Positions 14,172 to 22,328 of a DNA stretch of 28,779 nucleotides are shown in pieces. The stretch is from NCBI GenBank assembly GCA_041674345.1, contig JBAYVY010000004.1, positions 1 to 28,779 on the forward strand. The letters are read 5' to 3'. The notes below the pieces were generated by a model. It had not been told where the DNA came from. It was given only the letters and a program-made list of their open reading frames with translations, and did no database searches. A program made the translations under genes and the position numbers. Source of the DNA: JBAYVY01 sp041674345 (GTDB lineage: Bacteria; Planctomycetota; Phycisphaerae; Phycisphaerales; Zrk34). Positions within the stretch are counted from its first letter, which is position 1. Each line of letters starts with the position of its first letter.

Positions 14172-14626
14172 GCGAGCGTTACGACATTGAGATATGCGTG
14201 ACCAGCGAGGCGCGACATCTGTGCGTGATTCGCGCGGCGGTGGGCGCGGCGGCGGCGAAGATGGGCTTCGAGCAGGGCGTGTGCGGGCAGATGATGCTCG
14301 CGGTCGATGAAGCGGTGACGAACGTGATCCGTCATGGATACGGCAACGCGGCGGACAAGCCGATCTGGGTGCGGATGAAACCCACCGACGCGCACGGACG
14401 ACCGGGCTTCACGATCGTGGTGGACGATCTGGCGAAGCAGGTTGATCCGGGAACGATTTGCGGACGGGATTTGGATGACGTGCGGCCCGGCGGATTGGGT
14501 GTGCATATCATCCGCAAAATCATGGATGAAGTTGAATACAGCCGGCGTGAAGGCGGAGGGATGCGGCTGTTGATGTCGAAAACCGCGCCGTCGCCGACCG
14601 GCACACCCTCTACCCAGGGGAACTGA
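14168..14626 (+). CDS. Anti-sigma-factor serine kinase, RsbW/SpoIIAB-like
   Basis: 152 residues from GTG 14168-14170, overlapping the preceding stop (GTGA). GHKL-type HATPase_c_2 fold: the N-box LAVDEAVTNVIRHGY (E48, N52) coordinates Mg-ATP, and the G2 loop PGGLGVHIIRKIMDEVEY is at 107-124. The G1 box reads VDDLAKQVDP, with Leu-Ala in place of the usual glycine after Asp, a mild deviation. Such kinases phosphorylate a STAS-domain antagonist and in many systems sequester a sigma factor. The STAS gene follows three bases later. No sigma factor or PP2C phosphatase gene is nearby, so the regulated target is unknown. Confidence 0.88.
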   Translation: MSERYDIEICVTSEARHLCVIRAAVGAAAAKMGFEQGVCGQMMLAVDEAVTNVIRHGYGNAADKPIWVRMKPTDAHGRPGFTIVVDDLAKQVDPGTICGRDLDDVRPGGLGVHIIRKIMDEVEYSRREGGGMRLLMSKTAPSPTGTPSTQGN

Positions 14627-14629
14627 ATC

Positions 14630-14977
14630 ATGGACGCCAACGATCAAGTGATTACCGATATGCAGAAGACCGACGCCGGCGCTTACGTCGCGCTGACCGG
14701 CGACATCGACCTCAGTCGCTCGCCGACGCTGCGGTACGGCCTGCTGCAACTGGTGCAGGGCAAACCCAAGCGGTTGATCGTCGATTTGGCGGGTGTGCCG
14801 TACATGGATTCGTCGGGCGTGGCGACGCTGGTGGAGGCGTTGCAGCAGCAGCGTCGCGCCGGCGGGCGGATGATTCTGTGCGGGTTGCAGCCGAAGGTGC
14901 GATCCATTTTTGAGATCGCCCGGCTGGACATGGTTTTCACCATCGTCGAAGACAAAGACAAGGCGATGCAGGCGTGA
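14630..14977 (+). CDS. STAS-domain protein (anti-sigma antagonist, RsbV/SpoIIAA-like, or MlaB-like)
   Basis: 115 residues. STAS fold with the phospho-acceptor loop VPYMDSSGVATLVEAL (S61/S62), the position phosphorylated in SpoIIAA, preceded by LIVDLAGV and followed by GGRMILCGLQPKVRSIFEI. It sits between an RsbW-like kinase gene and an MlaE-type permease gene. STAS proteins serve both as partner-switch antagonists and as the MlaB subunit of the MlaFEDB lipid transporter. The serine loop and adjacent kinase favour partner switching, but position permits a link to the transporter. Confidence 0.9.
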   Translation: MDANDQVITDMQKTDAGAYVALTGDIDLSRSPTLRYGLLQLVQGKPKRLIVDLAGVPYMDSSGVATLVEALQQQRRAGGRMILCGLQPKVRSIFEIARLDMVFTIVEDKDKAMQA

Positions 14978-15033
14978 CCCCCGGAAGCGTTTAGCGGGTG
15001 ACACGAAGTGTCCCTCTTGGCGGACGAAAAATC

Positions 15034-15858
15034 ATGGACAACGAATCCTCCAATCGCGTCAGCGCCGCCGTGCGGCACATCGGCGAACCGGTGGTCAATC
15101 TGTTGGATTACGTCGGCGGGTTGTGGTGGCTGTTCATTGATGTGATGTTCTGGATGTTTCGTTCGATTCGGGGGAAGGTTCGGTTCGGCTGGTCGGCGAC
15201 GATCGCGCAACTGGTGCGGGTCGGCGTGCTATCGACGGGCATCATCGCGCTGGTCAGCGCGTGCATCGGGTTCATATTGGTGCTGCAAATGGCCCCGCCG
15301 CTCCAGACATTCGGACAGACCGACAAGGTGGCGAATGTGAACGCGGTGGCGGTGCTGCGCGAGCTGGGTCCGCTGATCTCGGCGATCGTGCTGACGGGTT
15401 TCGCCGGTGCGTCGATCGCGGCGGAACTGGGCACGATGGTGGTCGGCGAAGAGATCGAAGCGATGGAAACGATGGCGTTGAACCCGGTGCGGTTTCTGGT
15501 GCTGCCGCGGGTGATCGCCACGGTGCTGGGGCTGATGACGCTGTGCGTGTTCGCGGATGTGCTCGCGATTGGGGCGGGGGCGATCATGGGCATGTCGCTG
15601 CTGGATATTCCGTGGGGGGTCTATTATTCCAACACGCTGGACCAGTCGAAGTTGTCGGACTTCATCACGGGCATCATCAAGGCGGGGGTGTTCGGGTATC
15701 TGATCGGATTGATCGCGTGCTACAACGGATTGCGTGTCGAGGGCGGCGCGGCGGGGGTGGGACGGGCCACCACGTCCACGGTGGTGCATTCGATCGTTTC
15801 CATCATCGCCGCCGACCTGCTATTCACCGCGCTGTTCTACGCGCTGGGCTGGAATTGA
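15034..15858 (+). CDS. mlaE: MlaE/YrbE-family ABC transporter permease
   Basis: 274 residues from ATG 15034. An amphipathic N-terminus precedes five to six hydrophobic segments (for example IIALVSACIGFILVLQMAPPL). The family signature follows: VNAVAVLRELGPLISAIVLTGFAGASIAAELGTM, then VGEEIEAMETMALNPVRFLVLPRVIA. This is the inner-membrane permease of Mla-type phospholipid transport (MlaFEDB; TGD1 in chloroplasts). The ATPase (MlaF) and MCE protein (MlaD) genes are not adjacent: a terminator and an opposite-strand gene follow. The ribosome-binding site is weak (GGCGGA). The family is certain; the 'mlaE' role in outer membrane asymmetry is inferred. Confidence 0.92.
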   Translation: MDNESSNRVSAAVRHIGEPVVNLLDYVGGLWWLFIDVMFWMFRSIRGKVRFGWSATIAQLVRVGVLSTGIIALVSACIGFILVLQMAPPLQTFGQTDKVANVNAVAVLRELGPLISAIVLTGFAGASIAAELGTMVVGEEIEAMETMALNPVRFLVLPRVIATVLGLMTLCVFADVLAIGAGAIMGMSLLDIPWGVYYSNTLDQSKLSDFITGIIKAGVFGYLIGLIACYNGLRVEGGAAGVGRATTSTVVHSIVSIIAADLLFTALFYALGWN

Positions 15859-15890
15859 GCGGATGCGGATTGAAGGCCGTTTCAAAACGA

Positions 15891-15920
15891 AAAAACCGCG
15901 TGAAGATTCACGCGGTTTTT
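15891..15920. terminator. Bidirectional Rho-independent terminator
   Basis: Stem AAAAACCGCGTGAA (15891-15904) pairs perfectly with TTCACGCGGTTTTT (15907-15920), with a tight loop. The A-run before and T-run after let it act for mlaE on the plus strand and the PEP-CTERM gene on the minus strand. Confidence 0.9.
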
Positions 15921-15932
15921 GGGGAGAGGAAT

Positions 15933-15962
15933 CCCGGCCAAGCCGAAGACGGCATGGCCGGG
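15933..15962. terminator. Second hairpin between convergent genes
   Basis: CCCGGCCA (15933-15940) pairs with TGGCCGGG (15955-15962), with a possible inner GCCG/CGGC pair. There is no clear U-run; it may assist the adjacent terminator for the minus-strand gene. Confidence 0.45.
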
Positions 15963-15977
15963 CTTGTTGTTGTGGGG

Positions 15978-16856
15978 TTACGCGGGTCGGCGTTTTTTGT
16001 AGATGAGCAGGCCGCCGAGGGTGAAGAGGGCGACCGTGGCGGGTTCGGGGACATCGGAGCCGCCGGGGATGTTGCCGAGGATGGCGATGCCGTCGTTGGA
16101 GCATTCTTCGAGATAGTGCGCGGTGAAGTTGCCTGCCGGGAGGGTGGAGGCGTCAAGGACGAAGCCGTAGATTTCGGAACCGGCGTATTGGGAGCCGAAG
16201 TGCGTGAAGTCGATGCCGTCGGTGACGAGTTGGGAGTCATTGAGGAGTGTGATGCCGGCGTCGCGTGTTCCGGCGGAGATGTTGGTGAGCATGGCGCCGT
16301 TGCCGAGGTAGGGGACGACATCGTTGACGGTGGACTGGAGATCGCCCATGGATTTCTGGTTTTCGCCGTGACCGGCGTTGATGTAGGCCTGGAGCGTGGA
16401 GTAGCCCTCGTTGCTGGAGGACATGGAGACGGGGGTGATGTCGGAATAGAGGCCGAGGGTGGTGTTGGTGAAATGGCCGTGGGATTTTTTATTGCCGAGG
16501 GAATCGTTGTACGCGCTGAAGCGAACGGCGAAGACGGCGGGGTCGCTGAAATCGGCGGCGGAGTCGAGGTTGTGGGTGGAGAAATTGAGGAACAGATCGC
16601 CGGGGCTGATGTAGCCGTTCCTGGCGTTGGATTCGGAGTTGCCGGTGACGGGCATGTTGGAACTGAAGGCGAAGAAGAGCTGCGAGCCGACCTGCTTGTA
16701 GGCGATGCCGAGCAATTCGTAACTGGAGCCGCCGGAGCCGTCGCTGGTGGAATCGAGGGCGTAGGTCCAGTTGTTGTGGAGCGTGCCGGCATTCACGTTG
16801 GCGGCGAGACAGAGCAGGAGCGAGGCGGCGAAGATGCGGAGGGAAGTGCGAATCAT
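15978..16856 (-). CDS. PEP-CTERM exosortase-sorted surface protein
   Basis: 292 residues from ATG 16854-16856, which has AAGGA eight bases upstream; an earlier ATG at 16865 is possible. A signal peptide (IRTSLRIFAASLLLCLAANVNA) is followed by a roughly 240-residue extracellular domain beginning LHNNWTYALDSTSDGSGGSSYE and containing SNMPVTGNSESNARNGYISP and GDLFLNFS. The C-terminus is a textbook PEP-CTERM signal: VPEPATVALFTLGGLL, then YKKRR. From memory the N-terminal domain resembles exosortase-dependent surface proteins of the XDD type. Exosortase cuts after or near the PEP motif and the protein is released or anchored at the surface. No exosortase gene is present here. Confidence 0.9.
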   Translation of the reverse strand: MIRTSLRIFAASLLLCLAANVNAGTLHNNWTYALDSTSDGSGGSSYELLGIAYKQVGSQLFFAFSSNMPVTGNSESNARNGYISPGDLFLNFSTHNLDSAADFSDPAVFAVRFSAYNDSLGNKKSHGHFTNTTLGLYSDITPVSMSSSNEGYSTLQAYINAGHGENQKSMGDLQSTVNDVVPYLGNGAMLTNISAGTRDAGITLLNDSQLVTDGIDFTHFGSQYAGSEIYGFVLDASTLPAGNFTAHYLEECSNDGIAILGNIPGGSDVPEPATVALFTLGGLLIYKKRRPA

Positions 16857-17050
16857 CTGGATCATCCTTCGATGTGCGGGACGAAGAGCGGCCTGGCGCG
16901 AACGTCGCGCCGGTGTGCGTCGGGTGTGTCTCCCTGTGGTGAAGGTCCGGCGGCGATGAGGTTTCGTCGCGGGCCAAGGATGATGTACGATTCAGACGGT
17001 GCGGAGGCAAGGGGTTGGGAGGATATAACTTTGGGGGACGAAAAAGGGGT

Positions 17051-17082
17051 GAAAAAAAACGCCCGCGCGGAGGCGCGGGCGT
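17051..17082 (-). terminator. Rho-independent terminator of glnN
   Basis: Stem ACGCCCGCGC (17059-17068), loop GGAG, stem GCGCGGGCGT (17073-17082), ten perfect pairs. Read on the minus strand it is followed by eight T residues (17052-17059). It lies about 60 bases beyond the glnN stop codon. Confidence 0.93.
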
Positions 17083-17092
17083 GTGGGGAATA

Positions 17093-17117
17093 GAGGGATC
17101 GCTAAGCCGCGAGCGGC
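17093..17117 (-). repeat. 25-bp hairpin element, copy 3 (after glnN)
   Basis: One base differs from copy 1 (GCCGCGAGCGGC in the hairpin). It lies between the glnN stop codon and its terminator, in the same orientation relative to the gene as copies 1 and 2. Confidence 0.9.
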
Positions 17118-17140
17118 TTGAAACTTCCGGGGGCGGGGGG

Positions 17141-19321
17141 TTAGCGGATGAAAAGCATTTCGCGGTAGGTCGGCAGAGGCCAGAGGTCGTCGGCGATGAT
17201 GGTTTCCATTTCGTCGGCGATGTTGCGGATGGCGAGCATCGCGGGGACGACGGCATCGCGGTAGTGCCTGGCGTGTGCGAGAGTGTCGCCGGAGGCCTTG
17301 TGATTGATCGCCTTGTCGAGCGTTGCGATGGCGGCTTCGAGATCGGCGACCAGCGCGGTGAGTTTGCCCAGGCAACTGACATCGGGCTGCATCACCCCGG
17401 CGGCCTTCATCGACGCGGCGGTGGAGGCCAGTTCCGACTGATAGCGATAGCCGGCGGGGAGGATCATCTTCTTCGCCACGTCGATGCAGAGCAGGGCTTC
17501 GGTGTTGATGTCCTTGCAGTAGCGTTCGACGTAGATTTCAAAGCGGCTGCGCAACTCGCGTTTGCTGAGCACGTCGTACCGGGTGAACAGGGCGGTGACG
17601 TCCTGCTCGGTGAGGGCGGGCAGCGCGTCCACGGTGTTTCGCAGATTGGGCAGGCCTCGCTTCTCGGCTTCCTTGTGCCACGCTTCGGAATAACCATCGC
17701 CGTTGAACACGACGGCCTTGTGTTCCTTCCAGATGCTCTGAATGAGCGATTGCGCGGCGGCATTCAACTTCCGGGGGTCGCCCTTGGTGGCTTTTTCCAG
17801 TTCGGTGGCGACGTAATCGAGCGATTCGGCGACGATGGTGTTGAGTGCGACCAAGGGGCCGGCGATGGACTGCGAAGAGCCGACGGCGCGGAACTCGAAC
17901 TTGTTGCCGGTGAAGGCGAAGGGCGAGGTGCGGTTGCGGTCGCCGGCGTCCTTGGGCAGCGGGGGCAGGGTATCGACGCCGACCGTGATGGCCTCGCCTT
18001 TCCTGGGGCCTTTCACTTTGCCCTTTTCAATGCCGTCGAAGATGCTGGTCAGCAGATCGCCGAGGAAGATGGAGACGATGGCCGGCGGAGCTTCGTTGGC
18101 GCCGAGACGGTGATCGTTGCCGGAGTGGCTGATGGTGGCGCGGAGGAGTTTGCTGTATTTGTGAACGGCGCGGATGACCGCGGCGCAGAAGACGAGGAAC
18201 TGCATGTTTTCATGCGGCGTCTCGCCGGGTTCGAGCAGGTTGCCGACGCCGGGACCGCCCAGTGACCAGTTCAGGTGCTTGCCCGAACCGTTGATGCCCG
18301 CGAAAGGTTTCTCATGGAGCAGGCACGCCAGGCCGTATTTCTCGGCGACGCGCTTGATGGTGGTCATCAACAGTTGCTGATGATCGGCGGCGACGTTGGC
18401 GTTTTCGTACATCGGGGCGATTTCGTACTGGCTGGGCGCGACTTCGTTGTGGCGGGTTTTGACCGGCACGCCGAGCTTGAACAGTTCGTGTTCGGCTTCC
18501 AACATGCAGGCGAGAACGCGCTCGGGAATCGCGCCGAAATACTGGTCTTCAAACTCCTGCCCCTTGGGGGGCTTGGCGCCGAAGAGGGTCCGACCGCAGA
18601 TGGTCAGGTCGGGGCGGGCGAAGTAGAAGTGGCGATCAATGAGGAAGTATTCCTGTTCCGGGCCCGCGGTGGAATAGATGTAACCGGGGTTGTCGTTGCC
18701 GAACAGTTTGAGGACGCGCTTGGCCTGATCGGCGAGCACTTTCATGGAGCGGAGGACGGGGGTTTTCTTGTCGAGCGCCTCGCCGGTCCAACTGATGAAA
18801 GCGGTGGGGATGCAGAGGGTGGTGCCGTTGGGATTTTCAAGGATGTAGGCGGGGCTGGTGACGTCCCATGCGGTGTAGCCGCGTGCCTCGAAGGTGGCGC
18901 GGAGTCCGCCGGAGGGGAACGATGAGGCGTCGGGTTCGCCCTGGATCAGTTGCTTGCCGGAGAATTCGTTGACGGCTCCGCCCTGGCTGTCGGGTGTGAG
19001 AAAGCTGTCATGCTTCTCGGCGGTGATGCCGGTCAGGGGATAGAAGACGTGGGCATAATGCGTCGCACCCTTTTCAATGGCCCAGTCGCGCATGGTGGCG
19101 GCGACGACGTCGGCGACGGTGGCGTCGAGCTTCTCGCCGTTCTCGATGGTCTTCTTGATCGACTTGAAGATGTTCTTCGGCAACCGCTCAGCCATGACGG
19201 ACAAGCTGAAGACGTTCGAGCCGAACAGTTGATGGGCGGGGGTCTGTGCGAAGTTCAACGGCTCGGTGATCGGCTTGTAATTCGTCACCGCGTTGATCGC
19301 CTCCATACGAGCATTGCTCAT
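17141..19321 (-). CDS. glnN: Type III glutamine synthetase GlnN
   Basis: 726 residues, the size of GSIII (about 700-730) and far above GSI (about 470). It makes glutamine from glutamate, ammonia and ATP. The start is ATG 19319-19321 with AGGAG eight bases upstream; the track beyond it is non-coding. GSIII signatures: FGSNVFSLSVMAERLPK near the N-terminus, HYAHVFYPLTGITAEKHDSF, the glutamate-binding GPEQEYFLID, TRHNEVAPSQYEIAP, LHEKPFAGINGSGKHLNWSL and the late NGDGYSEAWHKEAEKRGLPN. All catalytic motifs appear intact. It is monocistronic with its own terminator. Type III enzymes are typical of Bacteroidota, cyanobacteria and planctomycetes, and their expression usually follows nitrogen status; no operator could be identified. 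Confidence 0.96.
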   Translation of the reverse strand: MSNARMEAINAVTNYKPITEPLNFAQTPAHQLFGSNVFSLSVMAERLPKNIFKSIKKTIENGEKLDATVADVVAATMRDWAIEKGATHYAHVFYPLTGITAEKHDSFLTPDSQGGAVNEFSGKQLIQGEPDASSFPSGGLRATFEARGYTAWDVTSPAYILENPNGTTLCIPTAFISWTGEALDKKTPVLRSMKVLADQAKRVLKLFGNDNPGYIYSTAGPEQEYFLIDRHFYFARPDLTICGRTLFGAKPPKGQEFEDQYFGAIPERVLACMLEAEHELFKLGVPVKTRHNEVAPSQYEIAPMYENANVAADHQQLLMTTIKRVAEKYGLACLLHEKPFAGINGSGKHLNWSLGGPGVGNLLEPGETPHENMQFLVFCAAVIRAVHKYSKLLRATISHSGNDHRLGANEAPPAIVSIFLGDLLTSIFDGIEKGKVKGPRKGEAITVGVDTLPPLPKDAGDRNRTSPFAFTGNKFEFRAVGSSQSIAGPLVALNTIVAESLDYVATELEKATKGDPRKLNAAAQSLIQSIWKEHKAVVFNGDGYSEAWHKEAEKRGLPNLRNTVDALPALTEQDVTALFTRYDVLSKRELRSRFEIYVERYCKDINTEALLCIDVAKKMILPAGYRYQSELASTAASMKAAGVMQPDVSCLGKLTALVADLEAAIATLDKAINHKASGDTLAHARHYRDAVVPAMLAIRNIADEMETIIADDLWPLPTYREMLFIR

Positions 19322-19334
19322 GTCCAGAAACTCC

Positions 19335-19380
19335 TGAAGTGTGAAGTGAAAAGTGTGTGAGTAAGAGTGCGTGAGTAAGG
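19335..19380. repeat. Degenerate GTGAGTAAG-type tandem repeats in the glnN leader
   Basis: Repeated GTGAAGTG / GTGTGAGTAAGAG / GCGTGAGTAAG units lie directly upstream of the glnN ribosome-binding site. Same class of short tandem repeat as elsewhere in the window but with a different unit. Confidence 0.55.
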
Positions 19381-19655
19381 GCACATCATACCGCATACCG
19401 CGAGCGGATGCGGGTCCGAAAATCACCACAAAAATGATGCCAGTTGCCGGGAAAAGAAGCGGCGTGCGGAAGATTGGTGCGGGGATTGCTGAACAACCCC
19501 CGTCTGGGTTGAACCAACGCACACGGCTCGACGGGAAACGCATCCCGCCGGTTATTCATTGTGCCTACGAAGTGTGCAACGCAAGTCAAAAACAGACCCA
19601 TTGCGCGATTTTTGGGCAACGCGCGGCCCGTTTAGCGGTGGCCGTCAGGCCCCGA
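19381..19655. other. Remainder of the divergent glnN/uvrB intergenic region
   Basis: No gene, repeat or RNA recognised. The glnN promoter should lie here; no confident -10/-35 pair is seen on the minus strand. Confidence 0.4.
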
Positions 19656-19661
19656 TACAAT
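19656..19661 (+). promoter_or_regulatory. -10 box TACAAT of uvrB, almost leaderless
   Basis: TACAAT lies only nine bases before the uvrB ATG and no Shine-Dalgarno is present. Initiation about seven bases after the hexamer would give a leader of only a few nucleotides. Confidence 0.5.
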
Positions 19662-19670
19662 GACCGGATT

Positions 19671-21767
19671 ATGCCCCACCTGCCAGACCACTTTGAGCTT
19701 GTCAGCGACATGACGCCCGCCGGGGATCAGCCGCAGGCGATCCAGACGCTGATGCGGAACATCACCAGCGGCACGAAATACCAAGCCCTGCTCGGCGTGA
19801 CCGGTTCGGGCAAAACGTTCACGATGGCGAACGTCATCGCCAACCTCCACCGCCCCACGTTGGTCATCAGTCACAACAAGACGCTGGCCGCGCAGCTTTA
19901 CGAAGAGTTCAAGGAGCTGTTCCCGCACAACGCGGTCAACTATTTCGTCAGCTACTACGACTACTACCAGCCGGAGGCGTACATCCCGCAGCGCGACATC
20001 TACATCGAGAAAGACGCTTCGCGCAACGATGACCTCGACCGGCTGCGACTGGCGGCCACCACCTCGCTGATGAGCCGGCGCGATGTCATCATCGTCGCCT
20101 CCGTCTCCTGCATCTTCGGCCTGGGTTCTCCCGAACAATACAAAGAAAAAGTCATTCCCGTCCACCGAGGCCAGACCCTCGATCGACAGGATTTCCTCCG
20201 CGCCCTGACCGATCTCCAATATCAGCGCAACGACTTCGATTTCAAACGCGGCGCGTTCCGCGTGCGCGGCGATGTCATCGAACTCCACCCCGCTTACGAA
20301 GAGTTCGCCTATCGCATCGAATTGTTCGGCGACCAGGTCGATCAGATTCAATACATCAACCCGATCACCGGCGAAGTGCTGGCCACCGAAGACAAGATCG
20401 CCGTGTACCCCGCCGTGCATTACGTCATGCCCGAAGACCAGCTCGAACGCGCCGTCGGCACGATCGCCGATGAACTGGACCAGCGCGTCATGCAGTTGCG
20501 CCACGAAGGCAAACTGCTCGAAGCGCAACGCCTGCTGGCGCGGACGAAGTACGACCTCGAAATGATGCAGGAAGTGGGCTACTGTTCCGGCATCGAAAAT
20601 TACTCCCGCCACCTCGACGGCCGCGCCCCCGGAAGCAGGCCCTGGACGTTGCTCGATTATTTTCCGAATGACTACCTGTTGGTCATCGACGAATCGCACG
20701 TCACGCTGCCGCAGTTGCGCGCGATGTATAACGGCGACAAACACCGCAAACAGATATTGGTCGATCACGGCTTCCGCCTGCCCAGCGCGATGGACAACCG
20801 TCCGCTGAAGTTCGAGGAGATCGAACAACTCTGGCCGCAGGTCACATTCGTCAGCGCGACCCCCGGTCCCTACGAATTGGAAAAGACCGGCGGCGAAGTG
20901 ATCGAGCAGATCATTCGTCCGACGGGATTGGTCGATCCGGTCATCGAAATCCGTCCGGCGACGGGGCAGGTGGCGGACCTTTACAAACTGGCGGCCGAAC
21001 GCGCGGCGGCGGGCGAACGCACACTGGTCACGGCTTTGACCAAGCGGTTGTCGGAGGATTTGAGCGCGTACTTCGCCGAGCAGGGATTGCGCACCCGCTA
21101 CCTGCACAGCGAGATCGAGACGATTGATCGCGTCGAGATTTTGCGGGATTTGCGCAGCGGCGAGTTTGATGTGCTGGTCGGTGTGAACCTGTTGCGCGAG
21201 GGGTTGGATTTACCGGAGGTGTCGCTGGTGGCGATTCTGGACGCGGACAAGGCGGGGTTCCTGCGCAGTCAGACGAGCATGATTCAGCAGATGGGGCGCG
21301 CGGCGCGGAATGTGAACGCGCTGGTGATTTTGTATGCGGACAAGGTGACGCCGGCGATGGCGGCGGCGATGGAGGAGACCGAGCGGCGACGTGTGAAGCA
21401 GTTGGCGTATAACGCTGAGCATGGCGTCACGCCGCAGACGATCCGCAAGGCGATTCGTCACGGCATGGAGCTGGAACTGCGAGCGTCGAAGACAGCCCGC
21501 GATGCGATCCACGCCGATGAGAAGGAATACGAAGTGACGGAAGTGGTAGCGATGGTCGAACAGCAGATGCTGGAGGCGGCGGAGAAGTTGGAGTTCGAGA
21601 AGGCGGCGAAGCTGCGCGACCAGTTGCGGCAACTGAAGGCCGCCCCGCAAACGGGGAAAATCAAACTCGACGCCGCCGGGAGCAAGGGGGAACGTAAACA
21701 AGTTCCTGGGATGCCGGGCACGAAGGTGGTGAAAAAAAGCAAGAAGCATCGCAACGTCGGCCAATGA
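19671..21767 (+). CDS. uvrB: Excinuclease ABC subunit B (UvrB)
   Basis: 698 residues, ATG 19671 chosen by homology (PHLPDHFELVSDMTPAGDQPQAI). UvrB is the damage-verifying helicase of nucleotide excision repair, loaded by UvrA and cut by UvrC. Motifs: Walker A GVTGSGKT at 42-49; the beta-hairpin YFVSYYDYYQPEAYIPQRD at about 91-109; ENYSRHLDGRAPGSRPWTLL; the DEAD-type box LLVIDESH; TFVSATPGPYE; LRTRYLHSEIETIDRVEIL; VLVGVNLLREGLDLPEVSLV; and QMGRAARN. The C-terminal UVR domain (EKLEFEKAAKLRDQLRQLK) binds UvrC. It ends in a basic tail. No uvrA or uvrC is nearby. Complete and presumably functional. Confidence 0.98.
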   Translation: MPHLPDHFELVSDMTPAGDQPQAIQTLMRNITSGTKYQALLGVTGSGKTFTMANVIANLHRPTLVISHNKTLAAQLYEEFKELFPHNAVNYFVSYYDYYQPEAYIPQRDIYIEKDASRNDDLDRLRLAATTSLMSRRDVIIVASVSCIFGLGSPEQYKEKVIPVHRGQTLDRQDFLRALTDLQYQRNDFDFKRGAFRVRGDVIELHPAYEEFAYRIELFGDQVDQIQYINPITGEVLATEDKIAVYPAVHYVMPEDQLERAVGTIADELDQRVMQLRHEGKLLEAQRLLARTKYDLEMMQEVGYCSGIENYSRHLDGRAPGSRPWTLLDYFPNDYLLVIDESHVTLPQLRAMYNGDKHRKQILVDHGFRLPSAMDNRPLKFEEIEQLWPQVTFVSATPGPYELEKTGGEVIEQIIRPTGLVDPVIEIRPATGQVADLYKLAAERAAAGERTLVTALTKRLSEDLSAYFAEQGLRTRYLHSEIETIDRVEILRDLRSGEFDVLVGVNLLREGLDLPEVSLVAILDADKAGFLRSQTSMIQQMGRAARNVNALVILYADKVTPAMAAAMEETERRRVKQLAYNAEHGVTPQTIRKAIRHGMELELRASKTARDAIHADEKEYEVTEVVAMVEQQMLEAAEKLEFEKAAKLRDQLRQLKAAPQTGKIKLDAAGSKGERKQVPGMPGTKVVKKSKKHRNVGQ

Positions 21768-21809
21768 TTTGGCGAGCGGCGTTGAATCGCGTCTTTGAAG
21801 TCGCGGCGG

Positions 21810-21815
21810 TACAAT
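21810..21815 (+). promoter_or_regulatory. -10 box TACAAT upstream of the PIN gene
   Basis: TACAAT overlaps the ATG at 21814 and lies seven bases before the ATG at 21823. The arrangement mirrors that of uvrB and argues that 21823 is the real, leaderless start. Confidence 0.45.
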
Positions 21816-21822
21816 GCGACAT

Positions 21823-22324
21823 ATGCCGGATGCAGCGAATGAGAACCCGACTGTTTATGTTGAGACAACGATTGTCAGCTATGTGACGGGCAAACCCAGT
21901 CGCGATGTCATTGTGCGTGGCAATCAGGAAGTGACGCGCCAGTGGTGGGAAACCAGGCGGGCCAGGTATCGCTTATTTGTTTCGGCTTTCGTGATTGAGG
22001 AGGCGTCCGCCGGAGACGAGCAGGCCGCCGGTAGGCGATTGAAATTGTTGGAAGATTTGGACGTGCTTGGCGTTGAACAAGAAGCGGAGGGACTGGCATT
22101 GGCTGCTTCGCAAGGTGCTGGATATTCCAGACAAGGCGAGAATTGACGCGTATCATATCGCATACGCGATGTTTTACGAGGTGGATTACTTGCTGACGTG
22201 GAATTGCACACACCTTGCGAACGGCGCGGCCATGCGGCGGCTGGCCGATTTCGTTCGTCGGGAAAATCTTTGGTTGCCCATTATCGTCACGCCTCTGGAA
22301 CTGATGGATGAACAGGAAGGATAA
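21823..22324 (+). pseudogene. PIN-domain (VapC-like) toxin broken by a frameshift
   Basis: The first part from ATG 21823 reads NPTVYVETTIVSYVTGKPSR, then VTRQWWETRRARYRLFVSAF and EEASAGDEQAAGRRL, ending in frame at 22144-22146. The family continues in the +1 frame from about 22100-22106: LRKVLDIPDKARIDAYHIAY, then VDYLLTWNCTHLANGAAMRR and IIVTPLELMDEQEG to TAA 22322-22324. Removing one base (or adding two) near GCTGCTT joins them into a PIN protein of the family with start YxETT, a D-x-x-H-I middle and LTWNCxHxAN. These are probable RNases of VapBC-type modules. Interruption lies before two of the acidic or polar active-site positions, so the first fragment alone should be inactive. Confidence 0.85.
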
Positions 22325-22328
22325 AATC

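Noticed and set aside
15261..17093. A 610-codon open frame on the plus strand
   Set aside because: It overlaps mlaE in another frame and runs antisense across the PEP-CTERM gene and through a strong terminator.
17015..18925. Long plus-strand frames over glnN
   Set aside because: Shadows of the minus-strand glutamine synthetase.
19632..21107. A 491-codon minus-strand frame
   Set aside because: Antisense to uvrB; no homology seen.
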